From an uncultured Clostridia bacterium (GTDB lineage: Bacteria; Bacillota; Clostridia; TANB77; CAG-508): a stretch of 9,218 nucleotides of DNA. Below are positions 1 through 7,056 of this stretch, in pieces (within the stretch, counting starts at the first letter, position 1; every line of letters starts with the position of its first letter). Made by a program: the position numbers and the translations under genes. The stretch is from NCBI GenBank assembly GCA_944390615.1, contig CALXRJ010000031.1:1-9218 (forward strand). The letters run 5' to 3'. The notes below the pieces were generated by a model, which searched no databases, was not told the DNA's origin, and saw only the letters and a list, made by a program, of their open reading frames with translations.

Positions 1-250
1 CTATATTAATGGTAACATTATCTTTGGTAATAACCCCTTGTGGTGGGATATCCATGGTAAGCTCTTTTAAAAGAACTACTGAACTAACACGATCAATAAA
101 AGGTAAAATAAAGGTAAGACCAGCTTCAGCGGTTTTATAATATTTACCAAGTCTTTCTATAATGTAAACTTCAGATTGATTTACTACCTTAATTGATTTG
201 AAAGCAATAATAGCAATAAGAATTAGTAGTATAATTAAAAAAACTAACAT
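1..250 (-). CDS. SPFH/stomatin-family (QmcA/HflC-like) membrane protein, N-terminal part
   Basis: The gene enters from the left edge; only the first 83 codons are present. Translation starts MLVFLIILLILIAIIAFKSI, a single N-terminal membrane anchor (residues 2-17). The start of an SPFH/Band 7 domain follows, with the typical N-Q-S-E-V-Y-I-I-E-R-L-G-K-Y segment, then a G-L-T-F-I-L-P-F-I-D motif and a D-I-P-P-Q-G-V-I-T-K-D-N-V-T segment, all classical for stomatin/prohibitin-like proteins. The family forms oligomeric scaffolds in the inner leaflet of membrane microdomains. The start at 250 is supported by an AGGAGG ribosome site (minus strand, 258-263) seven bases upstream. It lies 71 bases downstream of an NfeD-like gene on the same strand, the usual partner of such proteins. 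Whether it is a QmcA or a flotillin-type member cannot be decided without the missing C-terminal part. Confidence 0.9.
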   Translation of the reverse strand, partial: MLVFLIILLILIAIIAFKSIKVVNQSEVYIIERLGKYYKTAEAGLTFILPFIDRVSSVVLLKELTMDIPPQGVITKDNVTINI

Positions 251-321
251 AACAATACCTCCTTTTAAATTCTTTATTATTTTTATAATTTAAAAAATTA
301 AAAAACGATTATGATAAAATA

Positions 322-771
322 TTATACTTCTGTTTTTACATTAGTAGGAGCTTTTATTTTTTCTACTTTTAATTTAACCCCATTGATACTAATTACCTTT
401 ATTTTAGCATCTTTTTCAATATATTCATCTGAAATTGCAGACCAAAGTTCACCTTGTACTTTGACTTGGCCAGTAGAATGAATACTGTCAATTGCTTCTA
501 AAACAATGCCTTCTTTCCCTATAATGCTATAAACATTGGTAGGTTTTACATGAGGAGATTTTAGAAATTTTTTTACAAGTGGTTTAGTAAATACAATTAG
601 TAAACTAGAGGAGATGACAAAAACAATAGCTTGGATTAAGAAATTATCAATAAATAAGCTTACAACAAGAGAAATAAGAGCTCCTATTGCAAACCAAAAT
701 ACGAAAAATCCAACCGTAATGGATTCGATAATGATACATAATCCAGCAATGATTAACCAAAATTGCCACAT
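322..771 (-). CDS. NfeD-like membrane protein with C-terminal OB-fold domain (short form)
   Basis: A 149-residue protein with three hydrophobic segments (about residues 4-21, 24-41 and 44-62), then a soluble domain (about 83-140). That domain has the NfeD OB-fold pattern: G-K-E-G-I-V-L-E-A-I, then G-Q-V-K-V-Q-G-E-L-W-S-A, then K-V-I-S-I-N-G-V-K-L-K-V. The W in the G-E-L-W-S-A stretch (residue 110) is a family hallmark. There is no ClpP-like protease domain, so this is the short NfeD form. Such proteins are found next to SPFH proteins and are thought to help assemble or position them in the membrane; here the SPFH gene follows on the same strand. The ATG at 771 has a GGGGAGGAA ribosome site at 777-785, and an extended -10 promoter lies upstream. 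Membership in the NfeD family is solid; the exact role is inferred from the pairing. Confidence 0.92.
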   Translation of the reverse strand: MWQFWLIIAGLCIIIESITVGFFVFWFAIGALISLVVSLFIDNFLIQAIVFVISSSLLIVFTKPLVKKFLKSPHVKPTNVYSIIGKEGIVLEAIDSIHSTGQVKVQGELWSAISDEYIEKDAKIKVISINGVKLKVEKIKAPTNVKTEV

Positions 772-836
772 AAAATTTCCTCCCCTTTTTATATAAAATA
801 ATTTACGAAATAGGTTAAATTTACAAATACATTTTC

Positions 837-865
837 ATTATAACATATTATACTAAAAAAATCAA
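837..865 (-). promoter_or_regulatory. Extended -10 housekeeping promoter for the NfeD-SPFH pair
   Basis: On the minus strand a -35 box TTGATT (860-865) is separated by exactly 17 bases from a perfect -10 box TATAAT (837-842). The -10 box is preceded by TG plus one base, the extended -10 form. Transcription would start near 830, giving a leader of roughly 60 bases before the NfeD-like ATG at 771. This is a textbook sigma-A site, but it has not been tested here. Confidence 0.75.
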
Positions 866-989
866 ATTTTTTGAGCTTTTTGTTCTGGTTGCACTTGCAG
901 AGAAAAACATAATATCTTCTAAGCAATATTTATCTCTGTAAAATTATAATAAATAGCTAGGTTATTATTTAAAAAATATGAAAAAAAAC

Positions 990-1018
990 TTGTAAATATA
1001 CTAAAAAAATGGTAATAT
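990..1018 (+). promoter_or_regulatory. Probable sigma-A promoter for the murB-yvcK-glucosidase-holA operon
   Basis: A -35-like TTGTAA (990-995) lies 17 bases before TAATAT (1013-1018). The -10 box has TGG directly in front, an extended -10 arrangement. Transcription would start around 1025, leaving a short leader of about 20 bases carrying the AGGGGG ribosome site of murB. The surrounding DNA is so AT-rich that chance matches are possible, so the spacing and the TG motif are the main support. Confidence 0.55.
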
Positions 1019-1045
1019 ATTATATGTAAAAAGGGGGCAAAGCAA

Positions 1046-1945
1046 ATGTTAATGCAAAACCTTAAAATAGAAGATAAAATAATGTTTGATGAGCCTATGA
1101 AAAAGCATACCTCATTTAAAATTGGGGGAATAGCAGATTTATTTGTAAAAGTAACAACCATAGAAGAACTAAAGATGGCCATAAATTATGCCAGAGAAAA
1201 AAATATACCAATCACTATTATAGGAAATGGAAGCAATTTATTAGTTTTAGATAAAGGAATAAGAGGACTAGTAATTAAAATAGAACTACAAGATTTAAAA
1301 ATAGAAAAATTAGAAAAAAATGTTCAAGTTACAGTGGGGGCCGGCTACAAATTAATGGCATTAGCCATCAAATTAAAGCAAGAAGAAATTTCAGGGTTAG
1401 AAGAATTAGCAGGCATTCCAGGAAGTATGGGTGGTGCTATTTTCATGAATGCAGGAGCTTATGGAAAAGAAATCAAAGATATCAATTTATCTACCACTTG
1501 TATGGACTTAGCAGGAAATATATTAGAATTATCTAAGGAAGAACAAGAATTTTCTTATCGATCTAGTATATTTCAAAAAAAAGACTACATCATATTAGAA
1601 ACAAAATTAAAGTTAGAATATGGAACAAAGCAAGAAATACAAGAAAAAATGAATGGCTATTTAAACCAAAGAAAAGAAAAACAGCCACTGGACTATCCAT
1701 CAGCTGGAAGTTCGTTTAAAAGAAAAGAAGGGGTCATAACAGCAAAATTGATTGATGAGTGTGGCCTAAAAGGTTACCAAATAGGAGGAGCAAAAGTTTC
1801 AGAAAAACATGCAGGATTTATTATAAATTACGATCATGCAACAGCTAAAGATGTTTTAGATTTAATAAAATACATAAAAGAAAAAGTATACGAAAAATTT
1901 GGCATAAAAATAGAAGAAGAAATAAAAATAATAGGGGAAGAGTAA
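1046..1945 (+). CDS. murB: UDP-N-acetylenolpyruvoylglucosamine reductase MurB
   Basis: This enzyme reduces UDP-GlcNAc-enolpyruvate to UDP-N-acetylmuramate with NADPH and FAD, the second committed step of cytoplasmic peptidoglycan precursor synthesis. The 299-residue length fits the short (type II) MurB class. FAD-domain motifs are clear: H-T-S-F-K-I-G-G (21-28), G-N-G-S-N-L-L-V (60-67) and G-I-P-G-S-M-G-G-A-I-F-M-N-A-G-A-Y-G (123-140). Catalytic elements are present: Y-R-S-S with Arg172, A-G-S-S-F-K-R with the active serine around 222, and the C-terminal Glu in the E-E-E-I-K-I-I-G stretch (290-292). The first ATG is chosen because AGGGGG (1032-1037) is eight bases upstream; a second in-frame ATG two codons later is possible. 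It is the first gene of a plus-strand operon; yvcK follows after 49 bases. Confidence 0.97.
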   Translation: MLMQNLKIEDKIMFDEPMKKHTSFKIGGIADLFVKVTTIEELKMAINYAREKNIPITIIGNGSNLLVLDKGIRGLVIKIELQDLKIEKLEKNVQVTVGAGYKLMALAIKLKQEEISGLEELAGIPGSMGGAIFMNAGAYGKEIKDINLSTTCMDLAGNILELSKEEQEFSYRSSIFQKKDYIILETKLKLEYGTKQEIQEKMNGYLNQRKEKQPLDYPSAGSSFKRKEGVITAKLIDECGLKGYQIGGAKVSEKHAGFIINYDHATAKDVLDLIKYIKEKVYEKFGIKIEEEIKIIGEE

Positions 1946-1994
1946 GAGTAGAAACCAACTAACAAAACACCATTTTTTATAACTTTAGAAAGGA

Positions 1995-3689
1995 ATGAAA
2001 GCAAAAATGAAAGGAATATTTTACTGGTTTAAAGATAGCTCTAAAATGAAAAGATGGATTATGCTAATTCTAGTTGGCATTATATTTGCATCCTTTGGAA
2101 TGGCAAATATGATAGTACCAACAGAAGCAATTACTTTTACACAAGCAGCAAAAATAATAGCTTACTTTGTAATAGGATTTACTTGTGTGGTAATAGGCTT
2201 AATTTATATCAATAAAAGAACTATGGAGCTATTTATAGAAGCAACAGACGATAGAATAGATAGTAAAGAAAAAGTAAATGTCAACTCTTTAATATTTAAC
2301 AAAACCATTTATAACCAAGGACCTAAAATTGTTGTCATTGGAGGAGGAAGTGGATTAAACACAACCCTAGAGGGACTAAAAAAACATACAAGCAATATTA
2401 CAGCAGTAGTTACAGTTTCCGATTATGGCGAAAATTTTGGTGCAAACAATGAAACTATGTTATATAGACAGTTTGAAGATATCAAAAATGGAATTGCTTC
2501 TTTAGCAGTAGAAGACAACAGTAAAATGAAAGAACTATTAAATTATCACTTCACAGAAGGTAGTCTAAAAGGGATTAGTTTTGCAGATTTATATTTTGCA
2601 GCCATGAATGATATTTCCAAAAGTTCAGCAGAAGCAGTCAAAAATAGTAATGAAATCTTTAAAATTTGTGGAAATGTTTTACCAGTTACAAAAGACAAAA
2701 TGAAAATATGTGCTGAATTAGAAAATGGTTACCTAATAGAAGAAAAATCTAGAATTGCAGAAACCGTATATGATAAATTAACAAAAATCAATCGAGTATA
2801 TTTAAATCCAACCAATTGTAAAGCTTTACCAGAAGTCATAGAAGCCATAAAAGAGGCAGATGGAATCATTATTGGACCAGGCAGTTTATATACTAATGTA
2901 ATTCCAAACTTATTAGTAAATGGTGTATCCAGAGCCTTAAAAGAAACCAAAGCCATCAAATTATATGTATGTAATATCATGACAGAGCCAGGGTTAACAG
3001 ACAATTATTCTGTAGCAGATCATATCAATGCGATTATAGAACATTGTGGAGAGGGCATTATTGATTATTGTTTATATGATACAGGAGAAGTTATACCAGA
3101 ATTTATCAAAAAATATAATTTAGATGGAGCAGAACTAGTAGAACAAAATATAGAAGATATAAAAGACAAAAAAATAAAATTAATCAAAGAAAATATATCT
3201 GTTATAAAAGATGATTTTGTAAGACACAATAGTATGATTATAGCAGATACTTTAATCAAAATGATATGTGATGACTTAAAATTTAAAGATAAGCAAAATG
3301 AACCAGAATATATTTTGATGAATTCCAAACTGCAGGCAGATAAAGAAATAACAAAAGAAAATAAACGAAAAGCCAAAAACAAAAAAGAAAAAAACAAAAA
3401 AAGTTCAGAAAAACAAAAAAGTAAATTTGCAAGTAAATATAGTGACAGAATAGAATCCATAAAACACTCTGATGAAATGGCTGCCAAAAGAAAAAAAGCA
3501 AGAATGATCAAAAAAGAAACAAAAATTAACCACATAGAAGATAAGGAAAAAATAGAAGAAATGCTTAAGCAAAAAGAAGAAATTTTAAAAGCTTATCAAG
3601 AAAGCAAAGAGAAAAAAGAAATAATTAGACCAAAAGATTATGATGAAATCAGAAAAGAAAAAATAAATAAATTTAATAATGGAAAATAA
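1995..3689 (+). CDS. yvcK: YvcK/CofD-family protein (gluconeogenesis factor type) with membrane N-terminus and Lys-rich tail
   Basis: YvcK proteins bind UDP-sugars and are needed for growth on gluconeogenic carbon and for normal cell-wall synthesis in Firmicutes and mycobacteria. This 564-residue version has two membrane segments (about 21-40 and 53-72). The Rossmann-like core follows: V-V-I-G-G-G-S-G-L-N (113-122), a G-N-V-L-P-V-T strand, I-I-G-P-G-S-L-Y-T-N (292-301) and an N-I-M-T-E-P-G-L-T-D motif. After about residue 430 comes a Lys/Glu-rich, coiled-coil-like tail unlike the usual short C-terminus. The core is divergent: S-D-Y-G-E-N-F-G (142-149) replaces the usual D-D-G-G-S-S-G, E-D-I-K-N replaces G-D-I-R-N, and G-I-S-F-A-D-L replaces G-H-S-F-G-N-L. 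The start is uncertain: the purine-rich site at 1987-1994 abuts ATG 1995, so ATG 2007 (12 bases away) may be used. It follows murB without the rapZ gene often found beside yvcK. Confidence 0.88.
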   Translation: MKAKMKGIFYWFKDSSKMKRWIMLILVGIIFASFGMANMIVPTEAITFTQAAKIIAYFVIGFTCVVIGLIYINKRTMELFIEATDDRIDSKEKVNVNSLIFNKTIYNQGPKIVVIGGGSGLNTTLEGLKKHTSNITAVVTVSDYGENFGANNETMLYRQFEDIKNGIASLAVEDNSKMKELLNYHFTEGSLKGISFADLYFAAMNDISKSSAEAVKNSNEIFKICGNVLPVTKDKMKICAELENGYLIEEKSRIAETVYDKLTKINRVYLNPTNCKALPEVIEAIKEADGIIIGPGSLYTNVIPNLLVNGVSRALKETKAIKLYVCNIMTEPGLTDNYSVADHINAIIEHCGEGIIDYCLYDTGEVIPEFIKKYNLDGAELVEQNIEDIKDKKIKLIKENISVIKDDFVRHNSMIIADTLIKMICDDLKFKDKQNEPEYILMNSKLQADKEITKENKRKAKNKKEKNKKSSEKQKSKFASKYSDRIESIKHSDEMAAKRKKARMIKKETKINHIEDKEKIEEMLKQKEEILKAYQESKEKKEIIRPKDYDEIRKEKINKFNNGK

Positions 3690-3713
3690 TATCCGTTATG
3701 TGGAGGGATACGA

Positions 3714-5756
3714 ATGAAATTTGAAAAAAAAGACTTAGGGTTAGATACAGGATTACAAAAAGAATGGATCATAACAAATGGAATTGGAGGCTATGCCTCT
3801 TCCACGGTAATAGGAGCCAATACAAGAAAATACCATGGATTATTAGTGGCGCCACTTTCAGCTCCTGCCAGAAGAACCTTAATTTTATCTAAACTAGATG
3901 AAAGTATTATTTTAGATGGAAGAAAGCATGATTTATATACCAATGTATGCAGAAATTATATATCACAAGGTTTTAAATATTTAGAATCTTTTAGAAAAGA
4001 AATTTTACCAGTTTTTAAATATAAAGTTGAAGATACAGAAATAACCAAAACAATTTGCATGCAATATGGAAGAAATACAGTAGGGGTATATTATAAAATT
4101 AGAAATGGAAAGGCAAAAGCAAAATTAGAGCTTGCACCAATATTTAATTACAGAGACTTTCACAGCATGAATACAAATCATAATTTTGAAATTTCACAAG
4201 ACATAAAGGGAAGTAAAATAAAATTGGTGATTGACAAAAACATATCTCATCCAGTTTATATGAAAATATCAGAAGGAAATTATATACAACATATCAATAA
4301 TATATTTTACAATATGTTTTATATAGAAGAAGAAAAAAGAGGGTTTTTCCCAGAAGAAAATCACATTGTAAGTGGTGTATTTGAAATCGAAATAGAGCCA
4401 AATGAAGAAAAAGATATTACCTTTATTTGTTCGATGGAAGAAAATATAGATGAAATTGGATATAAGCAATTAATCAATAGTGAAATCATCAGAATGAACC
4501 ACATTTACAATAACTCTTTATTAATTGACAATGGCAAAGAAAACAAAACCCAAAAAGAACGAGAAAGAGATGAATTAGTAAGGCAATATTTAATTGCTGC
4601 TGATAACTTTGTAGTTTATCGACCAACTTTTGGACTACACACGCTAATTGCAGGTTATCCTTGGTTTTTAGATTGGGGAAGAGATGCTTTAATATCCCTA
4701 GAAGGAATTTTACTAATTCCAAAGAGATATGATTTAGCAAGAGAAGTATTACTTACTTGTACAAGAGATATCAAATATGGATTATTACCAAATGGTTATT
4801 CAGAAATAGATAATAGTCCACTTTACAATAGTGTAGATACTTCCTTACTATTATTTGAACAAGTACAAAAATACTTAGAATATACAGATGACCACAAATT
4901 TATAAAAGAAAATATCTATCCAAAGCTAAAACAAATCATAGAAAATTATACAAAAGGAATTGAATTTGATGATAATAACATACATTTAGAGGAAGATGGA
5001 CTCATTTCTTCTGGAACAGAAACTACACAAAATACCTGGATGGATGCCAAATATGGAGACTTTGCTTTTACCCCTAGAAACGGCAAGGTGGTAGAAGTAA
5101 ATGCCTTTTGGTATAATAGCTTAAAAATTATGGAAGCATTAAGTAAAAAATACGAAAAAATCGGAAAAAGACTAATCAGTAAAAAATATGCCGACATGGC
5201 AGAAGATTGTAAAAAATCATTTAATCAAAAATTTTACAATGCCAGAAGAAAATGTTTATATGATGTAATTGGAGATAACAAAATAAGACCAAACCAATTA
5301 TTTGCATTAAGTCTAACCTATCCAGTTGTAGAGCCAGATTCCGAAATGGCTAAAAACATCATAAATGTAGTAGAAAAGAAATTATTAAATAATTATGGAC
5401 TAAAAACACTAGCAAAAGGTGAAAAAAATTATGTAGATATATACGAAGGAGATGGCTTCAGAAGAGACATGTGCTATCACCAAGGAATTACATGGCCATG
5501 GCTTCTTGGATTATATTACAACAGCTTAAGAAACATGAGAGCATTTGAAAATGACAAAGACAAAAGAAAAGAATTAACCACTAAAATACATGAATTCAAG
5601 AAAAAAACAGAAAAGACCTTTCAAAAAGAAATTACGCAATCAGGCTGTATTGGTTCTTTATCAGAATTATATGATTCAAAACCACCATATCTGCCAAAAG
5701 GAGCATTTGCCCAATGCTGGAGTGTTGCCGAAATTTTCCGCATCATTTTCGGCTAA
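3714..5756 (+). CDS. Amylo-alpha-1,6-glucosidase / glycogen debranching enzyme-type protein (GH133-like)
   Basis: A 680-residue cytoplasmic protein of the archaeal/bacterial glycogen debranching family, expected to hydrolyse alpha-1,6 branch points of glycogen-like polysaccharide. The N-terminal domain (about 10-260) carries the family signature N-G-I-G-G-Y-A-S-S-T-V and N-T-R-K-Y-H-G-L-L-V. The catalytic (alpha/alpha)6 domain shows G-Y-P-W-F-L-D-W-G-R-D-A-L-I-S-L (Asp320, Asp324), S-V-D-T-S-L, T-W-M-D-A-K-Y-G-D-F (Trp442, Asp444), V-E-V-N-A-F-W-Y-N, H-Q-G-I-T-W-P-W-L-L-G (His589 on) and the C-terminal A-Q-C-W-S-V-A-E-I-F-R (Trp669). The length is normal and no domain is missing. The ATG has GGAGGG (3702-3707) six bases upstream, and it begins 24 bases after yvcK, so co-transcription is likely. 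A GC-rich palindrome begins 18 bases after the stop codon. Exact substrate preference cannot be read from sequence. Confidence 0.93.
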   Translation: MKFEKKDLGLDTGLQKEWIITNGIGGYASSTVIGANTRKYHGLLVAPLSAPARRTLILSKLDESIILDGRKHDLYTNVCRNYISQGFKYLESFRKEILPVFKYKVEDTEITKTICMQYGRNTVGVYYKIRNGKAKAKLELAPIFNYRDFHSMNTNHNFEISQDIKGSKIKLVIDKNISHPVYMKISEGNYIQHINNIFYNMFYIEEEKRGFFPEENHIVSGVFEIEIEPNEEKDITFICSMEENIDEIGYKQLINSEIIRMNHIYNNSLLIDNGKENKTQKERERDELVRQYLIAADNFVVYRPTFGLHTLIAGYPWFLDWGRDALISLEGILLIPKRYDLAREVLLTCTRDIKYGLLPNGYSEIDNSPLYNSVDTSLLLFEQVQKYLEYTDDHKFIKENIYPKLKQIIENYTKGIEFDDNNIHLEEDGLISSGTETTQNTWMDAKYGDFAFTPRNGKVVEVNAFWYNSLKIMEALSKKYEKIGKRLISKKYADMAEDCKKSFNQKFYNARRKCLYDVIGDNKIRPNQLFALSLTYPVVEPDSEMAKNIINVVEKKLLNNYGLKTLAKGEKNYVDIYEGDGFRRDMCYHQGITWPWLLGLYYNSLRNMRAFENDKDKRKELTTKIHEFKKKTEKTFQKEITQSGCIGSLSELYDSKPPYLPKGAFAQCWSVAEIFRIIFG

Positions 5757-5773
5757 AGGGGAGCCAAAGGAAT

Positions 5774-5825
5774 CATTGGGACCGGGTCTTTTTGGCGCTG
5801 GCGCCAAAAAGACCCGGTCCCAATG
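5774..5825. repeat. 52-bp near-perfect GC-rich palindrome, possible REP/MITE-like element
   Basis: Two 25-base arms (5774-5798 and 5801-5825) are exact reverse complements around a 2-base TG centre. The arms are about 60% GC in otherwise very AT-rich DNA. The left arm begins CATTGGGACCGGG and ends TTTTTGGCGC. It lies between the glucosidase stop and the holA ribosome site. No T-run follows the right arm, so it is not a standard terminator, although the hairpin could slow transcription or protect an mRNA end. Its composition suggests an inserted, possibly repeated element of the REP type; no transposase is present, so this origin is inference. Confidence 0.85.
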
Positions 5826-5835
5826 GTCCTTAAAT

Positions 5836-5843
5836 AGAGGTGA
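5836..5843 (+). promoter_or_regulatory. Ribosome binding site deciding the holA GTG start
   Basis: AGAGGTGA lies five bases before GTG 5849 and so favours this start. An upstream in-frame GTG at 5840 overlaps the site and would have no spacing, so it is unlikely to be used. The site begins ten bases after the GC-rich palindrome, close enough for RNA folding to affect ribosome access. Confidence 0.6.
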
Positions 5844-5848
5844 AAATT

Positions 5849-6869
5849 GTGAAAGTTGAAGATTTAGAAAAAGATTTGAAAAATGAAAATTTAAGATCTT
5901 TATATTTATTATATGGAGAAGAGAAATTTTTACTGGAAAATTCTTTAAAAAAAATAAAAAGTTTATTTGGTGAAACCTTACAAGGAATCAATTATGTGAC
6001 AATTGATGACACAAACCTTCGGAGAAATCATATCAGATATAGAAACGCCCAGTTTTGGGTTTGACAAAAAGTTAATCATAGCTAAAAATACGGGATTATT
6101 TAAAAAAGAAGGAAAGAAAAAAGCAAAAAAAGATGAGCAAAACATCAAAACGAAATTACTAGATTATCTAAATGAAAATTTTGAACTGATAAAAGATTCA
6201 GTTATACTGGTTTTTGTTGAAAATGAAGCAGACAAATGTGAATTGATGCAATTTGTAGAAAAAAACGGAATTGTATGTAATTTTGAATATCAAAAACCAA
6301 ATCAAATTCAAGCTAGATTAAAAGCCATTATCAATGCTTATCATGTTTCTATTGATATGCCAACACTAAGTTATTTGATAGAATGTTGTGGTACAGACAT
6401 GCAAGACTTAATGAATGAGACAAGAAAATTAATTGAATATGCTGGTGAAAATGGAACTATTACAAAAGAAGCGATTGATCATTTAGCTATCAAAAAAATA
6501 GAAAGTGTTATATTTGATTTAACAGATAGTTTAGGAAAGAAAAACACAAAAGTTGCTATTGATGTTTTAAGAAATCTGATACTTGCCAAAGAACCAGTAC
6601 AAAAAATTTTAATTACTTTATATAATCATTTTAAAAGATTGTATTTAGTGAAATTAGCGCAAGAAAGCAAAAAAGATATTATCTATGCCTTAGATTTAAA
6701 GCCCAATCAAACATTTTTAGTCAATAAATATAAGATGCAAGCAGGCTATTTTAAAACAAATGAAATACGAAGAATTTTAAAAGAACTTACAGAGTTAGAT
6801 TATAAGTATAAAATTGGACTTATTGATTTAGAGGTTGGGTTTGAAGCCATACTTTGTGCTTATTGTTAG
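5849..6869 (+). CDS. holA: DNA polymerase III delta subunit HolA, reading frame broken by a +1 shift near 6017-6021
   Basis: The delta subunit of the clamp loader opens the beta sliding clamp during replication and is normally essential. The first part (5849-6019) gives an N-terminal segment with L-Y-L-L-Y-G-E-E-K-F-L-L-E (18-30) and G-I-N-Y-V-T-I-D-D-T-N-L (46-57). If read on, this frame stops at TGA 6062-6064. The rest lies in the +1 frame: G-E-I-I-S-D-I-E-T-P-S-F-G-F-D-K-K-L-I-I-A-K-N, then the lid and collar domains to TAG 6867-6869. Dropping one base gives a continuous 339-residue protein, the normal family length, with good HolA sequence on both sides. The join must lie between TGA 5997-5999 (which closes the second frame upstream) and 6061. 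Causes could be a sequencing or assembly error, a recent mutation, or programmed +1 frameshifting at CTT-CGG. The rest of the gene shows no decay. Confidence 0.85.
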
Positions 6870-6948
6870 AAAGAAGGAAAAACATTATTCTAAACAATCT
6901 AGGATGATTTTTTATCAGAAAATCTTAATTAATTTAATAAAAATGTAT

Positions 6949-7006
6949 AAAAAACCTTTTTTGGATAAAAATAATGGTAAATTATTTTTTTAAAAGAGGT
7001 TTTTTT
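6949..7006 (+). terminator. Intrinsic terminator with nested stem after holA
   Basis: An outer stem of 14 pairs (6949-6962 with 6992-7005, one G-T wobble, two C-G pairs) encloses an A/T-only inner stem (6965-6975 with 6981-6991) with loop GGTAA. A run of seven T ends the right side at 7006. It separates the murB-to-holA operon from sleB. The stem is AT-rich, so strength is uncertain. The remaining non-coding bases from 6870 to 7056 show nothing convincing apart from the sleB ribosome site. Confidence 0.7.
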
Positions 7007-7056
7007 CGTTTGAAAAATAGTATTAAAAATAAACCAACAGAACGGAGTGAAATTTT

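Noticed and set aside
614..796. Plus-strand open frame of 60 codons antisense to the NfeD-like gene
   Set aside because: It is fully opposite a well-supported gene and has no family resemblance or ribosome site.
919..1182. Minus-strand open frame of 87 codons overlapping the murB start
   Set aside because: It lies in the divergent promoter region and antisense to murB, has no good ribosome site, and shows low-complexity, Phe/Ser-rich sequence expected from antisense AT-rich DNA.
3065..3535. Long minus-strand open frames opposite the yvcK tail (3065-3535, 3283-3501)
   Set aside because: The hydrophobic Leu/Phe-rich products simply mirror Lys/Glu codons of the sense strand.
5774..5825. Palindrome read as an ordinary intrinsic terminator
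   Set aside because: There is no T-run after the right arm, and holA, which has no visible promoter of its own, follows directly, so read-through is needed.
5590..5859. Plus-strand open frame crossing the end of the glucosidase gene and the palindrome
   Set aside because: It is out of frame with the debranching enzyme, whose C-terminal motif is intact, and it runs through a palindrome without any ribosome site or domain.
7010..7040. TTGAAA (7010-7015) as -35 box of a sleB promoter
   Set aside because: No -10-like box lies at 16-18 bases, and no sigma-G-type pair was recognisable.
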